Source: an uncultured Lysobacteraceae bacterium
GTDB lineage: Bacteria > Pseudomonadota > Gammaproteobacteria > Xanthomonadales > Xanthomonadaceae
NCBI GenBank assembly: GCA_946480825.1
Contig: CAMLLG010000009.1
Location: 1-64,000 of the forward strand
Reading direction: 5' to 3'
DNA: 64,000 bases
A model generated the notes under the pieces. It had not been told where the DNA came from. It saw only the letters and a list, made by a program, of their open reading frames with translations, and made no database searches. Positions 45,517-54,339 of the stretch are shown here, piece after piece. Position numbers and translations under genes: made by a program. Each line of letters starts with the position of its first letter. Position 1 is the first letter of the stretch.

Positions 45517-46587
45517 ATGAACCCGTACCGCCTCCTCCCCCGGGCGGCCTTTCTCGCCGCAGCGCTGCTCGCCAGCGGCTGCGCGCACAAGGCCGCCACC
45601 CAGGATGCGCCGCCACCGATGACGGTGGTCGACGCCACGCCCGCCGACGCCACTGCCGCGACCGAAACGACCGCACAGGCAGCCGTCGATCAAGCCGCCG
45701 TCGACCAGTCGGCCACCGACGGCACGACGCAGACCGCCCAGGTCGTCGCCGATGGCGCGCCGGCCTCGCTGGAGCCGACCACGGCCGAACGCGACTTCGC
45801 GGCCATCTACGGGACGCCCGAGCCGCAGGTCTACGACCCGATCGCCGATCCGACCCTGCCGGAACCCGCAGCGCAGCCCTTGAGCTACGACCCGTGGGAG
45901 AAGTACAACCGTCGCGTCCACCGTTTCAACGACGCGGTCGACCGGCGCGTGGCGAAGCCGCTGGCGACCGCCTACGTGAAGGTGGTGCCGCGGCCGGTGC
46001 GTCTGGGCGTCAGCAACTTCTTCAACAACCTCGGCCAGCCGGTCAGCGCGGTCAACGCGCTGCTGCAGGGCAAGCCGAAGCAGGCCGGCCAGTCCATCGG
46101 CCGCTTCCTGCTCAACAGCACGCTCGGCATCGGCGGTCTGTTCGATCCGGCCACCTCGGCGAAGCTGCCGAACCGCAGCGAAGACTTCGGCCAGACGCTC
46201 GGCGTCTGGGGCTGGAAGAAATCGCGCTACCTCGAACTGCCGCTGTTCGGCCCGCGCACCATCCGCGACGCCCTCGGCATGGCCGGCGACGCGCCGCTGT
46301 CGCCGATCCGGCCGATCGAAGAGGACAAGCTGCGCGTGTTCCTGCAGGGGCTGCAATTGGTCGATGTGCGTACCCAACTGCTCAGCGTGGATCGCATGCG
46401 CGAAGGCGCCACCGACGACTACGCCCTGGTGCGCGACGCCTGGCTGCAGCGCCGCAATTACCAGATCTTCGGCGACCGCAAGAGCAGCGACACCGACGAG
46501 GCGCCGCTGCCGGAATACCTGCAGAACAGCGAAGACAATCCGACCGTGCCGATCGACGCGATCCCGGTGATTCCCGGCTCGCCGTAA
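45517..46587 (+). CDS. mlaA: Outer-membrane lipoprotein MlaA/VacJ
   Basis: The 356-residue lipoprotein has a lipobox (LLASGC, Cys near residue 22) and a long Ala/Thr/Asp-rich spacer. The MlaA core follows: YDPWEKYNRRVHRFNDAVDRRVAKPLATAYVKVVPRPVRLGVSNFFNNL and FLLNSTLGIGGLFDPATSAKLPNRSEDFGQTLGVWG, with a C-terminal LLSVDRMREGATDDYALVRDAWLQRRNYQIFG. MlaA removes phospholipids from the outer leaflet and hands them to MlaC. The 100-residue spacer is longer than in E. coli. In this genome it stays with the mla operon. Confidence 0.93.
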   Translation: MNPYRLLPRAAFLAAALLASGCAHKAATQDAPPPMTVVDATPADATAATETTAQAAVDQAAVDQSATDGTTQTAQVVADGAPASLEPTTAERDFAAIYGTPEPQVYDPIADPTLPEPAAQPLSYDPWEKYNRRVHRFNDAVDRRVAKPLATAYVKVVPRPVRLGVSNFFNNLGQPVSAVNALLQGKPKQAGQSIGRFLLNSTLGIGGLFDPATSAKLPNRSEDFGQTLGVWGWKKSRYLELPLFGPRTIRDALGMAGDAPLSPIRPIEEDKLRVFLQGLQLVDVRTQLLSVDRMREGATDDYALVRDAWLQRRNYQIFGDRKSSDTDEAPLPEYLQNSEDNPTVPIDAIPVIPGSP

Positions 46588-46650
46588 ATCCGCGAAAAGA
46601 ACGAAAAGCGGAAACGCATTTCATCCTCGCGCGCACCGCCTGCACGGTAA

Positions 46651-46668
46651 AGCGGGCTTCAGCCCGCT
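46651..46668. repeat. Short GC hairpin between mlaA and rmuC
   Basis: AGCGGGCT-TC-AGCCCGCT is a perfect 8-bp stem. It may act as a terminator for the mla operon, although no T-run follows; similar stems are frequent in this genome type. Confidence 0.5.
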
Positions 46669-46744
46669 GCGACGTTCGATCGCGAACGCAACCGGCACAC
46701 GGCGGGCGGCGTAAACTGGACGTTCTTTGCGCGGAGACTTCCGG

Positions 46745-48484
46745 ATGACGCCCATGGATTCATACCTGCCATGGATCTTCGCGACGTTCGCGGCGATCGG
46801 CTGCCTCGCCGTCGCGATGCTGGCGATCGGCGCGTCCAGACGACATCGCGGGGAAGTCGAAACCCTTCAGGCCAGAATCGGCAGACTCGAAGACGCCAAC
46901 AACGACCTCCGCGACAAGGCCGCGCGTTTGCCGGACGCCAGCGATCGCGCCGCGCGCGCGGAAGCAGAATGCGCGGAACGGCTGCAACGCCTGGACGAGC
47001 TGTCGTCGAAATACGCCGCGCTGCAGGCGACGCAGCAGGCATCGGTCAAATCCAACGCCGATCTGCAGGCGAGCTTCGAGCAGGAACAGCGCAAGGCTTC
47101 CGACCTGCGGCTTCAACTGGAGCAGACGCAGCAGCGTCTCGCGCGCGCCGAAGCCGACCTCGGCGCTTCCGGTTCGACGCTCTCGGACATTCGTCAACAC
47201 ACCGTCGAGCTGAGAGCCGACAACGCGAGGCTCAACACCGAACTCGCCCAGGCTCTGCAGAAAGCCGCACAGGCGGAAGCGGAGCGGGACGCGGCGCGCG
47301 CGCTGCAGGAACGCACGCATCAGTTCCTGGTCGACGCGCAATCCACGCTCCGGACGTCGTTCACGGAAGCGGCCAGCAAGGTCTTCGACGAAAAATCGCG
47401 GTCGCTGGAAAAGAAGATCAGCGATTCCGCCGATGCGTCGAAAACCGGTCTGCAGGACACGCTGAAACCCTTCGCCGAACATGTCGCGCAGTTCCAGCAG
47501 CGCCTGGAGGCGATCACCAGCGAAAACACGAAAGCCCGCGCGGAACTGTCCGGCAAGATCGAGACGCTGAGCACCCTGAACCAGAACATGGCGGCCTCCG
47601 CCGACTCGCTGACGCGTGCCTTGAAGGGCAACGCCAAGGCGCGCGGCGACTGGGGCGAAATGATGCTCGACAGCGTCCTCACGGCATCGGGGCTGAAGGA
47701 AGGCATCAACTACCTCCGGCAGCCGCTGGAGCACAACGAGGACAGCGGCGGACGTCAGCGCCCCGACGTGGTCGTGACCCTGCCGGATGCGCGGAAAGTG
47801 GTCGTCGACTCCAAGGTCAGCCTGCTCGCATGGTGGGAAGCCGTGAACGCCGACGACGGCGCACTGGAAAGCGCGGCGCTTCAAAAGCACGTCGCCTCGA
47901 TGCGCAGGCATATCAGCGAACTGTCGAACAGCAACTACCCGGCGCTTTACCCGGGCGAAGCGCTGCAGATCACCATCGCCTTCGTTCCGATCGAATCGGC
48001 GCTGTCCAAGGCGCTCGAACTCTCCCCCGACCTGCAACAGGAAGCGTTCCGACGCGGCATCGCGTTCGCGACGCCGAACACGCTGATGGCGATGCTGCAG
48101 GTCGTGGAACGCCTCTGGATGCGCGACACCCTGCAGAAACAGATCGAAACCATCGGCGACGAGGCCGGAAAGCTGCTGGACAGCGTCTCCTCGTTCCTGA
48201 CCGATTTCGAGGCGATCGAACAGAGTTTCAAAACCGCGGATGCGAAGCTCAGACTGGCGCGATCGAAACTCGACACCTCGCAACAGTCGGTGCTCGCGCG
48301 CGCCAGACGGCTCGTCAAGGCCGGCGCGCGCGGGAAAAAGAAACTGCATGCATCGCTGTCGGCCAGAACCGAGGAGGAAGAGGCGTTGCCCTTGCTTGCC
48401 GATGCCGCGACCGATGACGCTGCGACGGGCGACGACGCGAGGGAAATGCCGGTAACCGAGGACGACGCGCCGGAATCGGCCTGA
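46745..48484 (+). CDS. rmuC: DNA recombination protein RmuC
   Basis: The 579-residue protein has an N-terminal membrane anchor (LPWIFATFAAIGCLAVAMLAI), a coiled coil from about 40 to 210 rich in Glu/Ala/Gln heptads, and the RmuC nuclease-like core: RGDWGEMMLDSVLTASGLKEGINY, RPDVVVTLPDARKVVVDSKVSLLAWW and IPFVPIESAL-like ITIAFVPIESALSKALE. RmuC is thought to cut DNA and limit inversion at short inverted repeats. The C-terminal tail is acidic. ATG 46745 was chosen, with CGGAG upstream. Confidence 0.92.
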   Translation: MTPMDSYLPWIFATFAAIGCLAVAMLAIGASRRHRGEVETLQARIGRLEDANNDLRDKAARLPDASDRAARAEAECAERLQRLDELSSKYAALQATQQASVKSNADLQASFEQEQRKASDLRLQLEQTQQRLARAEADLGASGSTLSDIRQHTVELRADNARLNTELAQALQKAAQAEAERDAARALQERTHQFLVDAQSTLRTSFTEAASKVFDEKSRSLEKKISDSADASKTGLQDTLKPFAEHVAQFQQRLEAITSENTKARAELSGKIETLSTLNQNMAASADSLTRALKGNAKARGDWGEMMLDSVLTASGLKEGINYLRQPLEHNEDSGGRQRPDVVVTLPDARKVVVDSKVSLLAWWEAVNADDGALESAALQKHVASMRRHISELSNSNYPALYPGEALQITIAFVPIESALSKALELSPDLQQEAFRRGIAFATPNTLMAMLQVVERLWMRDTLQKQIETIGDEAGKLLDSVSSFLTDFEAIEQSFKTADAKLRLARSKLDTSQQSVLARARRLVKAGARGKKKLHASLSARTEEEEALPLLADAATDDAATGDDAREMPVTEDDAPESA

Positions 48485-48647
48485 TCGACCCTCGGCGACA
48501 GGATCGTCATCCTCCGGCCCGAAGCGTGGGTTCCCGCGGGCTCCACGCAGCCGACGGCCTGTGCTAGCGTGACCCGCGGCCCGGAACGCCGGCCCGCAGA
48601 TCGGCCCGCCCGGGAAACCACAGGCATCAAGTCGAGGATTCGCAATC

Positions 48648-49502
48648 ATGGAGCCCGCTCTGATCACCACCCTGCTGGTGCTGGCGCTGGGCATCATCAT
48701 GTTCGGCCTGGGTCTGCATCTGCGGATCGTCGATTTCACCCGCGTGCTGCGGATGCCCAAGCCGGTCGTGGTCGGACTCGCCGCACAGATGCTGGTGTTG
48801 CCGCCGATCGCTTTCGCGCTGTGTCTGCTGTTCGCTCTGCCCGCGCCGCTGGCGGTCGGACTGATGCTGCTCGCGGCCTCGCCCGGCGGCGCCACCGCGA
48901 ACGTCTTCAGCCATCTGGCGAAGGGCGATGTCGCGCTCAACATCACCCTGACCGCGATCAACAGCCTCCTCGCACTGTTCGCGCTGCCGCTGATCGTGCA
49001 GTGGTCGATGCAGTATTTCCTCGGCGGCGATGCTTCGGTGCCGCCGCCGGTGCGCAAGATCGTCGAGGTCGGGACCGTCATTCTGGTGCCGGTCGCTCTG
49101 GGCATGTGGCTGCGCGCGCGGGCGTCGTCGTTGGCCGATCGCGTCGAACGCGTGATCAAGCCGCTGTCGCTGGTCATCCTGGTCGGGTTGATCGCGCTGT
49201 CGATCGCGAAAGAGCGCGAAACGCTGCGGGCGCACGCGGCGAGCGTCGCCGGCGTCTGCCTGCTGCTCAACGCGCTCAGCCTCGGCGTCGGCTACGGCTG
49301 CGCGCGACTGGCGAAGATCGAGCGCCGGCAGGCGATCGCGATTTCCTTCGAGATCGGCATCCACAACGGCACGCTCGCGATCTTCATCGCCCTGAACGTG
49401 CTGGGGCAATTCGCATTCGCGATTCCGGCCGCGATCTACAGCCTGTTGATGTACTTCACCGGAGCCGCGATGGTCTGGTGGTTCCGGCGCACCGGCCGCT
49501 GA
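48648..49502 (+). CDS. Bile acid:sodium symporter (BASS) family transporter
   Basis: The 284-residue membrane protein has about nine helices and the SBF/BASS pattern: LGIIMFGLGLHLRIVDFTRVLR at the start, MLLAASPGGATANVFSHLAKGDVALNITLTAINSLLALFALPLI with the conserved SPGG..SN/AN region, and ISFEIGIHNGTLAIFIAL, where GI.N..LA is the second crossover region. It probably takes up an organic anion with sodium; the true substrate is unknown. GAGG about 11 nt upstream of the ATG. Confidence 0.9.
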   Translation: MEPALITTLLVLALGIIMFGLGLHLRIVDFTRVLRMPKPVVVGLAAQMLVLPPIAFALCLLFALPAPLAVGLMLLAASPGGATANVFSHLAKGDVALNITLTAINSLLALFALPLIVQWSMQYFLGGDASVPPPVRKIVEVGTVILVPVALGMWLRARASSLADRVERVIKPLSLVILVGLIALSIAKERETLRAHAASVAGVCLLLNALSLGVGYGCARLAKIERRQAIAISFEIGIHNGTLAIFIALNVLGQFAFAIPAAIYSLLMYFTGAAMVWWFRRTGR

Positions 49503-49553
49503 CGGCTGGTCGAAAAAACGAGGCCGGCAGACGCCGCCGGCACTGCGCGACGA

Positions 49554-50723
49554 TCAGTCCACCACGCGGCAGAACACCGCCTTCAGATAGCGGCTTTCCT
49601 GCACGTCGGTCAGCCACGGGTGATCGGCGCCGGCGCCGGCGACTTTGAGCACCTGCACCGTGCGCCCGGCGTAGAACGCGGCACGACGCAGCATGTCCAG
49701 GAACTGTTCCTCGCTGACCAGACCGGTGCAGGAGAAGGTCGCGAACAGGCCGCCGGGTTTCACCACGCCCATCGCCAGCTTGTTCATGTCGAGATATTTC
49801 TTCAGCGCCGGAATCACCTGTTCGCGGTCGCGGGTCATCTTCGCGGGATCGAGGATCACGACGTCGAACTGTTCGCCGATATTGGCCGCATCGCGCAGCC
49901 ACGGGAAGATGTCGGCCTGCACGAAACGCGGGCGGACATTGTTCAACTTGCCGTTGCCGCGCGCGATCTCCAGCACCGCGTCGTCGATGTCGATGCCGAC
50001 CACTTCGCCGGCGCCGCGCGCGGCGGCGTACACGCCGAAACCGCCGGTGTTGCAGCACAGATCGAGCACGCGCTTGCCGGCGCACTGGTGCGACAGCCAT
50101 TCGCGGTTGTCGCGCTGGTCGGCGAAGAAACCGGTCTTGTGCGCACCGGCCGGGTCGGCACGGAACTTGATGCCGTATTCGGTGATGATCGCCGGCGCGG
50201 CCGGTTCGCTGCCGCGGAAGTCGAAACTCTCCTGCTTCTGCACATGCTCGTCGGCGAACGCGTGGAAGCGGCAGCCCGGAAACTGTTCGCGCAACGCGGC
50301 GTAGATCCATTCGCGATAGCGGAACATGCCGGCGCTGAAGTATTCGACCACCAGCAGATCGTCGTAACGGTCCACGACCAGACCGCTGAGGCCGTCGCCC
50401 TCGCTGTGGACCACGCGCCAGGCGTTGCTGACCGCATCCAGCTTGAGCACATCGCGGCGCAGGCTCACCGCCGCGGCGATCTTCGTCGCGAACCAGTCGG
50501 CGTCGATGGCGATGTCGGGGTCGCGCTCCAGGATGCGCAGCGAGATCCGCGAATGACCGTTGTAGAAGCCGCGGCCGATCCAGACGCCATCGCTGCCGAC
50601 GATCTCGACCAGGCTGCCGGGCTTGGGCCGCTGGGCGGGTTTCTCCACCAGTTTCTGGAAGATCCAGGGGTGGCGGGAGGTCCAGGTGTTCCTGAGGCGG
50701 ATTTCGGGCAACGGTGCGTTCAT
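49554..50723 (-). CDS. rlmI: Class I SAM-dependent rRNA methyltransferase (RlmI-type)
   Basis: The 389-residue protein has an N-terminal PUA-like domain (LRNTWTSRHPWIFQKLVEKP) and GDGLSGLVVDRYDD in the middle. It has HKTGFFADQRDNREWLS and the SAM motif VLDLCCNTGGFGVYAAARGAGEVVGIDID. The catalytic region is FDVVILDPAKMTRDREQ, with FSCTGLVSEEQFLDML. This matches RlmI, which makes m5C1962 in 23S rRNA in E. coli. The length is normal. Confidence 0.9.
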   Translation of the reverse strand: MNAPLPEIRLRNTWTSRHPWIFQKLVEKPAQRPKPGSLVEIVGSDGVWIGRGFYNGHSRISLRILERDPDIAIDADWFATKIAAAVSLRRDVLKLDAVSNAWRVVHSEGDGLSGLVVDRYDDLLVVEYFSAGMFRYREWIYAALREQFPGCRFHAFADEHVQKQESFDFRGSEPAAPAIITEYGIKFRADPAGAHKTGFFADQRDNREWLSHQCAGKRVLDLCCNTGGFGVYAAARGAGEVVGIDIDDAVLEIARGNGKLNNVRPRFVQADIFPWLRDAANIGEQFDVVILDPAKMTRDREQVIPALKKYLDMNKLAMGVVKPGGLFATFSCTGLVSEEQFLDMLRRAAFYAGRTVQVLKVAGAGADHPWLTDVQESRYLKAVFCRVVD

Positions 50724-50773
50724 CTTGGCATTGTAATGGGGTTGACGCGCCTAAGTATTTGAAAAACAATCGC

Positions 50774-50965
50774 CGCTCCAGAAGGGGAGTAGCTCCCACA
50801 CGTCGTGGCCGTCATTACGAGCCCGGGCCGATGCCCGGCTCCGGTCCGGCGGCAGTCGCAGGCACGCCATCGGTGCCCGCGGCTGCGAGCGAGACCTTCG
50901 CCGCTCAGGCGAAGGTCCGTCTCCCGCACGGTCCCGCGCGGACCATGGCCCACAGGGCTGTGGTC
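50774..50965 (+). promoter_or_regulatory. yybP-ykoY manganese riboswitch
   Basis: AGAAGGGGAGTAGCTCCCAC carries the GGGGAGUAGC core of the yybP-ykoY aptamer. It is followed by a GAGCCCGGGCCGAUGCCCGGCUC stem and the second conserved block GCGAGACCTTCGCC...GGCGAAGGTC. It lies upstream of a TerC-family gene, the usual target of this Mn2+-sensing riboswitch. The boundaries are approximate. Confidence 0.78.
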
Positions 50966-50984
50966 CGTCCGGTCCGGTCGACGA

Positions 50985-51010
50985 AACGCCCAGCCTCGCG
51001 GTTGGGCGTT
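50985..51010 (+). terminator. Terminator-like stem of the riboswitch expression platform
   Basis: AACGCCCAGCC / GGTTGGGCGTT forms an 11-bp stem (one G-U) with loop TCGC, followed by TTCTCGTTTT. It is located between the aptamer and the TerC start and could be the switchable terminator. Control by masking of the ribosome binding site instead is not excluded. Confidence 0.6.
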
Positions 51011-51038
51011 CTCGTTTTCCGAACCGGAGTTTTCCCGC

Positions 51039-52007
51039 ATGACCACCATCGGTAGTCCGTTGTTGTGGGGCGCGTTCGCCGCGCTCGTCGTCGTCGCCCT
51101 GCTCGTCGATCTGGTGCTGATGCGCCACGGCGGGCCGCACAAGGTGACGTTCAAGGAAGCGTTGTACTGGAGCATCGGCTGGATCGGCCTGGCGCTGGCC
51201 TTCAACGCCGGCCTGTGGTGGTACGTCGGCCAGCAGGCCGGCGAGATCGTCGGCAATCGGGTGGCACTGGAATTCCTCACCGGTTATCTGGTGGAGAAAT
51301 CGCTCGCGGTCGACAACATCTTCGTGTTCCTGATGCTGTTCACCTATTTCGCGGTGCCCGAAGAACAGCGCCAGAAGGTGCTGATCATCGGCGTCATCGG
51401 CGCGATTGTTTTGCGCGCGATCATGATCTTCGCCGGCGCCTTCCTGCTCGCGAAATTCCACTGGATCCTCTACGTCTTCGGCGCGTTCCTGCTGCTGACC
51501 GGCATCAAGATGCTGCTCGCCGCGGGCAAGGCGCCGGACCTGGAGAAGAACCCGGCGCTGAAATGGATGCGCCGCCATCTGCCGCTGACCGCGGACTATC
51601 ACGGCAAGGCCTTCAGCGTGATGAAGGACGGCAAGCGCTGGTACACCCCGCTGTTCGTGGTGATCGTGCTGATCGGCGTGACCGACGTGATCTTCGCGGT
51701 GGACTCGATCCCGGCGATCTTCGCGATCACCAGCGACCCGTTCATCGTGCTGACCTCGAACGTGTTCGCGGTGCTGGGCCTGCGCGCGATGTTCTTCCTG
51801 CTGGCCGGCATGGCCGACCGCTTCCATCTGCTGCCCTACGGGCTGGCGCTGGTGCTGATGTTCATCGGCGTGAAGATGTTGCTGATCGACGTCTACAAGA
51901 TCCCGATCCTGTGGTCGCTGGGCGTGGTCGCGGTCACCATCGCGGCGACGGTGGCGCTGAGTCTGCTGCGGCCGGCGACCCCGCCGGTGTCCGCATCGCG
52001 GGACTGA
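51039..52007 (+). CDS. TerC/Alx-family membrane protein (probable Mn2+ exporter)
   Basis: The 322-residue integral membrane protein has about eight helices and the TerC signatures EFLTGYLVEKSLAVDNIFVFLMLFTYFAVP and VVIVLIGVTDVIFAVDSIPAIFAIT, with SNVFAVLGLRAMFFLLAG and LMFIGVKMLLID near the end. Alx/MntP-type members of this family export manganese and are switched on by the yybP-ykoY riboswitch that precedes this gene. Conserved acidic Asp residues in helices 3 and 6 are intact. GGAG lies 10 nt before the ATG. Confidence 0.92.
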   Translation: MTTIGSPLLWGAFAALVVVALLVDLVLMRHGGPHKVTFKEALYWSIGWIGLALAFNAGLWWYVGQQAGEIVGNRVALEFLTGYLVEKSLAVDNIFVFLMLFTYFAVPEEQRQKVLIIGVIGAIVLRAIMIFAGAFLLAKFHWILYVFGAFLLLTGIKMLLAAGKAPDLEKNPALKWMRRHLPLTADYHGKAFSVMKDGKRWYTPLFVVIVLIGVTDVIFAVDSIPAIFAITSDPFIVLTSNVFAVLGLRAMFFLLAGMADRFHLLPYGLALVLMFIGVKMLLIDVYKIPILWSLGVVAVTIAATVALSLLRPATPPVSASRD

Positions 52008-52086
52008 ACGCTGCGTTGCGCCGGCACGGCCGCCCCGCCATCGGGGCGGCCTTGATCGCAGCCGCCCCCGGCACCACAGCTTGACG

Positions 52087-52875
52087 ATGCAACTCCACAC
52101 GCCCGAAGACCTGCCCGACACTCCCGCGCAGCGCGCCGCCGACCGGCGGCGCCTGCTGCGGGCACTGAACCTGAGTCTGGCCTTCGTGCTGGTGCTGGCG
52201 GCCGCGTTCGCGCTGCAGCAGGGGGAGGACTATCGCCCGCTGACCGTCACCGCACACAGCGTGTCGGGCCTGTGGGGCCTGCTGACCGCACCGCTGCTGC
52301 ACGGCTCGGTCGAACACATCGCCGCCAACGCCGCCTCGCTGCTGTTGCTGGGCACGCTGGCCGGCGGGGTCTACCCGAAGGCCACCCTGCGCGCGCTGCC
52401 GCTGCTGTGGTTGGGATCGGGACTGGGCGCCTGGCTGCTCGGCGATCCCGGCAGCCACCATCTCGGCGCCAGCGGCGTGACCCACGGGCTGATGTTCCTG
52501 GTGTTCGTGCTCGGCCTGCTGCGCCGCGACCGCCCGTCGATCGCCGCGGCGATGATCGCCTTCTTTCTCTACGGCGGCATGCTGCTGACCGTACTGCCGC
52601 AGGAGCCCGGCGTGTCCTGGCAATCGCATCTGGGCGGCGCGCTGGCCGGTGCGCTGGCGGCGATCCTGTTCCGCCAGTCCGACCCGGTGCCGCCGCGCAA
52701 GCGCTACAGCTGGGAGCTGGAAGACGAAGCCGACACGGACGCCGAACTGGAGCCGCCCACACCCCGCGACGTGCCGGTGCTGTGGCATCGGCCGGAGGAG
52801 GAACGCGGTGTCGTGCTGCCGTTCGAACGACGCGAGCCGCCCCGTCCGCGCCCCGAAGAACCGGGTCCGGGCTGA
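52087..52875 (+). CDS. Rhomboid-family intramembrane serine protease
   Basis: The 262-residue protein has about six membrane helices. The rhomboid core shows APLLHGSVEHIAANAASLLLLG (conserved His/Asn), SHHLGASGVTHGLMFLVF with the nucleophile Ser in GASG, and VSWQSHLGGALAGALAAILF with the catalytic His. A soluble acidic/proline-rich C-terminal tail of about 60 residues follows. Rhomboids cleave transmembrane substrates. A TTG codon in frame lies 6 nt upstream; no clear ribosome binding site. Confidence 0.88.
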   Translation: MQLHTPEDLPDTPAQRAADRRRLLRALNLSLAFVLVLAAAFALQQGEDYRPLTVTAHSVSGLWGLLTAPLLHGSVEHIAANAASLLLLGTLAGGVYPKATLRALPLLWLGSGLGAWLLGDPGSHHLGASGVTHGLMFLVFVLGLLRRDRPSIAAAMIAFFLYGGMLLTVLPQEPGVSWQSHLGGALAGALAAILFRQSDPVPPRKRYSWELEDEADTDAELEPPTPRDVPVLWHRPEEERGVVLPFERREPPRPRPEEPGPG

Positions 52876-53282
52876 CCGTTCGGGCGCCTCACTGCCGCCC
52901 ATCCGGGGCCATTCCGACGAGCGGTCGACACCGCAGGACATGCTTTTCGGCTCTGCACATCTGTGCATTGCCCGCGTTCCTTTTTCGAATCAAGTCGTTA
53001 CATCGGAAAGAGGCGTCCGCCTGCCCGGGACGGGGATTTCAACGCCGCCATCGCCAAGCTTTGCAAAATGCAGCACGACTCCGCTAACCTGAACAGGGAG
53101 CTTCTGCTGCGGAATCGCGCGACCACGGTCACGCGGCTTCGTGGTCGTCGAAAAGCAGGGGCACTGAAGCAATGATCGCCCGGCCAGGCCGGGGCGTGCG
53201 GCATCACCACGAACCGTCGCCAACGGCGGCGCCTCCCCCATGCGAATTGACGACGTGCGGTTTTGACTACTGGAGTGAAGTC
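52876..53282. other. 407-nt region without a recognised gene
   Basis: This stretch separates the rhomboid gene from the TrbM-like gene. The small open frame at 52963-53175 has no motif. A hairpin GACCACG...CGTGGTC is at about 53119-53145. The promoter of the TrbM-like gene should lie in the last 100 nt (TTGACG at about 53246), but no convincing -10 was placed. Confidence 0.5.
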
Positions 53283-54104
53283 ATGAAGAAAAAAGCGATT
53301 TCGGTTGCGCTGACGGCGCTGTTGCTGGCCTCCGCGGCCACGGTCGGCGCCCAGGACAGCGGGAATACCGGTGCGTACGACCCGAATGCGGCCTCGCAGC
53401 TGCCCGAGGGCTACGACTCGTCCGCCCCGGACGCCCGTTACGACGGCAACGCGGCCAACCAGCTGCCGGAAGGCGTCGACCCCAACGGCGGCAACCAGAG
53501 CACCACCCTCTCGGACGAGATGCAGGGCATGGTCGACGAGATCATGGGCCAGCAGCAGGGCCAGATGCTCAGCGGCGATGAAGGCTCGGCCTGCGAAGCG
53601 ATCCTGTGCCTCTCGACCGGCGGCCCGCCCGGCGAATGCGCCGCGTCGCTGCGGAAGTACTTCAGCATCAACCTCAGCAAGCCGTGGAAGACGATCCAGG
53701 CGCGCATCAACTTCCTGAAGTTGTGCCCGACCTCCGACGACACCCCGCAGATGGGCACGCTGGTCGAAGCCATCGGTCACGGCGCCGGTCGCTGCGACGC
53801 GGCCTCGCTGAACCAGAGCCTGCGCACCTGGACCGGCATCGACGGCGAATACGAGATCAGCAACCAGATGCCCTCGTACTGCGCCGCGTACTTCGACCAC
53901 GAGTACACCGACGTCGAAAGCACCCAGCCGCGCTATGTCGACAAGTATGTCGTCCGGACCTATCAGGATTCGGAAGGCAACACGGTTTATGAATACGACG
54001 GCGGCTACTGGGTCGACGGCGGTTCGGCCACGGCCACGGTCGCCAACGACGGCAACGGCGCCGTTCCGGCGTCGCGCGATCCGGCGGCGGTCGGTCGCTT
54101 CTGA
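53283..54104 (+). CDS. TrbM/KikA-like secreted protein (orphan)
   Basis: The 273-residue protein has a signal peptide (AISVALTALLLASAATVGAQ) and a low-complexity stretch with two QLPEG repeats (ASQLPEG, ANQLPEG). The TrbM-type domain follows at about 100-145: ACEAILCLSTGGPPGECAASLRKYFSI, then KPWKTIQARINFLKLCP. TrbM (KikA/MpfK) belongs to plasmid conjugation operons; here it stands alone with no other tra/trb gene. The C-terminus is acidic, with VVRTYQDSEGNTVYEYDGGYWVDGG. Cysteines suggest disulphides in the periplasm. ATG was chosen for the signal peptide. Confidence 0.8.
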   Translation: MKKKAISVALTALLLASAATVGAQDSGNTGAYDPNAASQLPEGYDSSAPDARYDGNAANQLPEGVDPNGGNQSTTLSDEMQGMVDEIMGQQQGQMLSGDEGSACEAILCLSTGGPPGECAASLRKYFSINLSKPWKTIQARINFLKLCPTSDDTPQMGTLVEAIGHGAGRCDAASLNQSLRTWTGIDGEYEISNQMPSYCAAYFDHEYTDVESTQPRYVDKYVVRTYQDSEGNTVYEYDGGYWVDGGSATATVANDGNGAVPASRDPAAVGRF

Positions 54105-54126
54105 TCGGGGCGAACCGGCATCACCG

Positions 54127-54153
54127 AAAAGGCGGGGGCGACCCCGCCTTTTT
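54127..54153 (+). terminator. Rho-independent terminator after the TrbM-like gene
   Basis: GGCGGGG / CCCCGCC stem with loop GCGA, flanked by AAAA and TTTTT, 22 nt after the stop codon. Confidence 0.9.
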
Positions 54154-54339
54154 CATGTCCGCATTTTTTTCGCCTCGCCGACACCGGCGGCCGCAAGCGT
54201 CAACACACGGTCTCGCACGCCTTCAAGCCCGCGCGCTGCAACACCCTGTCTGAAACGTCAGATTGTCTCCCTCCGCATCCTCATCTAAGGTGGCCGGCCC
54301 GCTTGGGGGTCATTTCGAATACATCAGGGGATTTTCCGT

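Noticed and set aside
52963..53175. 70-residue plus-strand frame
   Set aside because: No ribosome binding site, no signal peptide and no family likeness.
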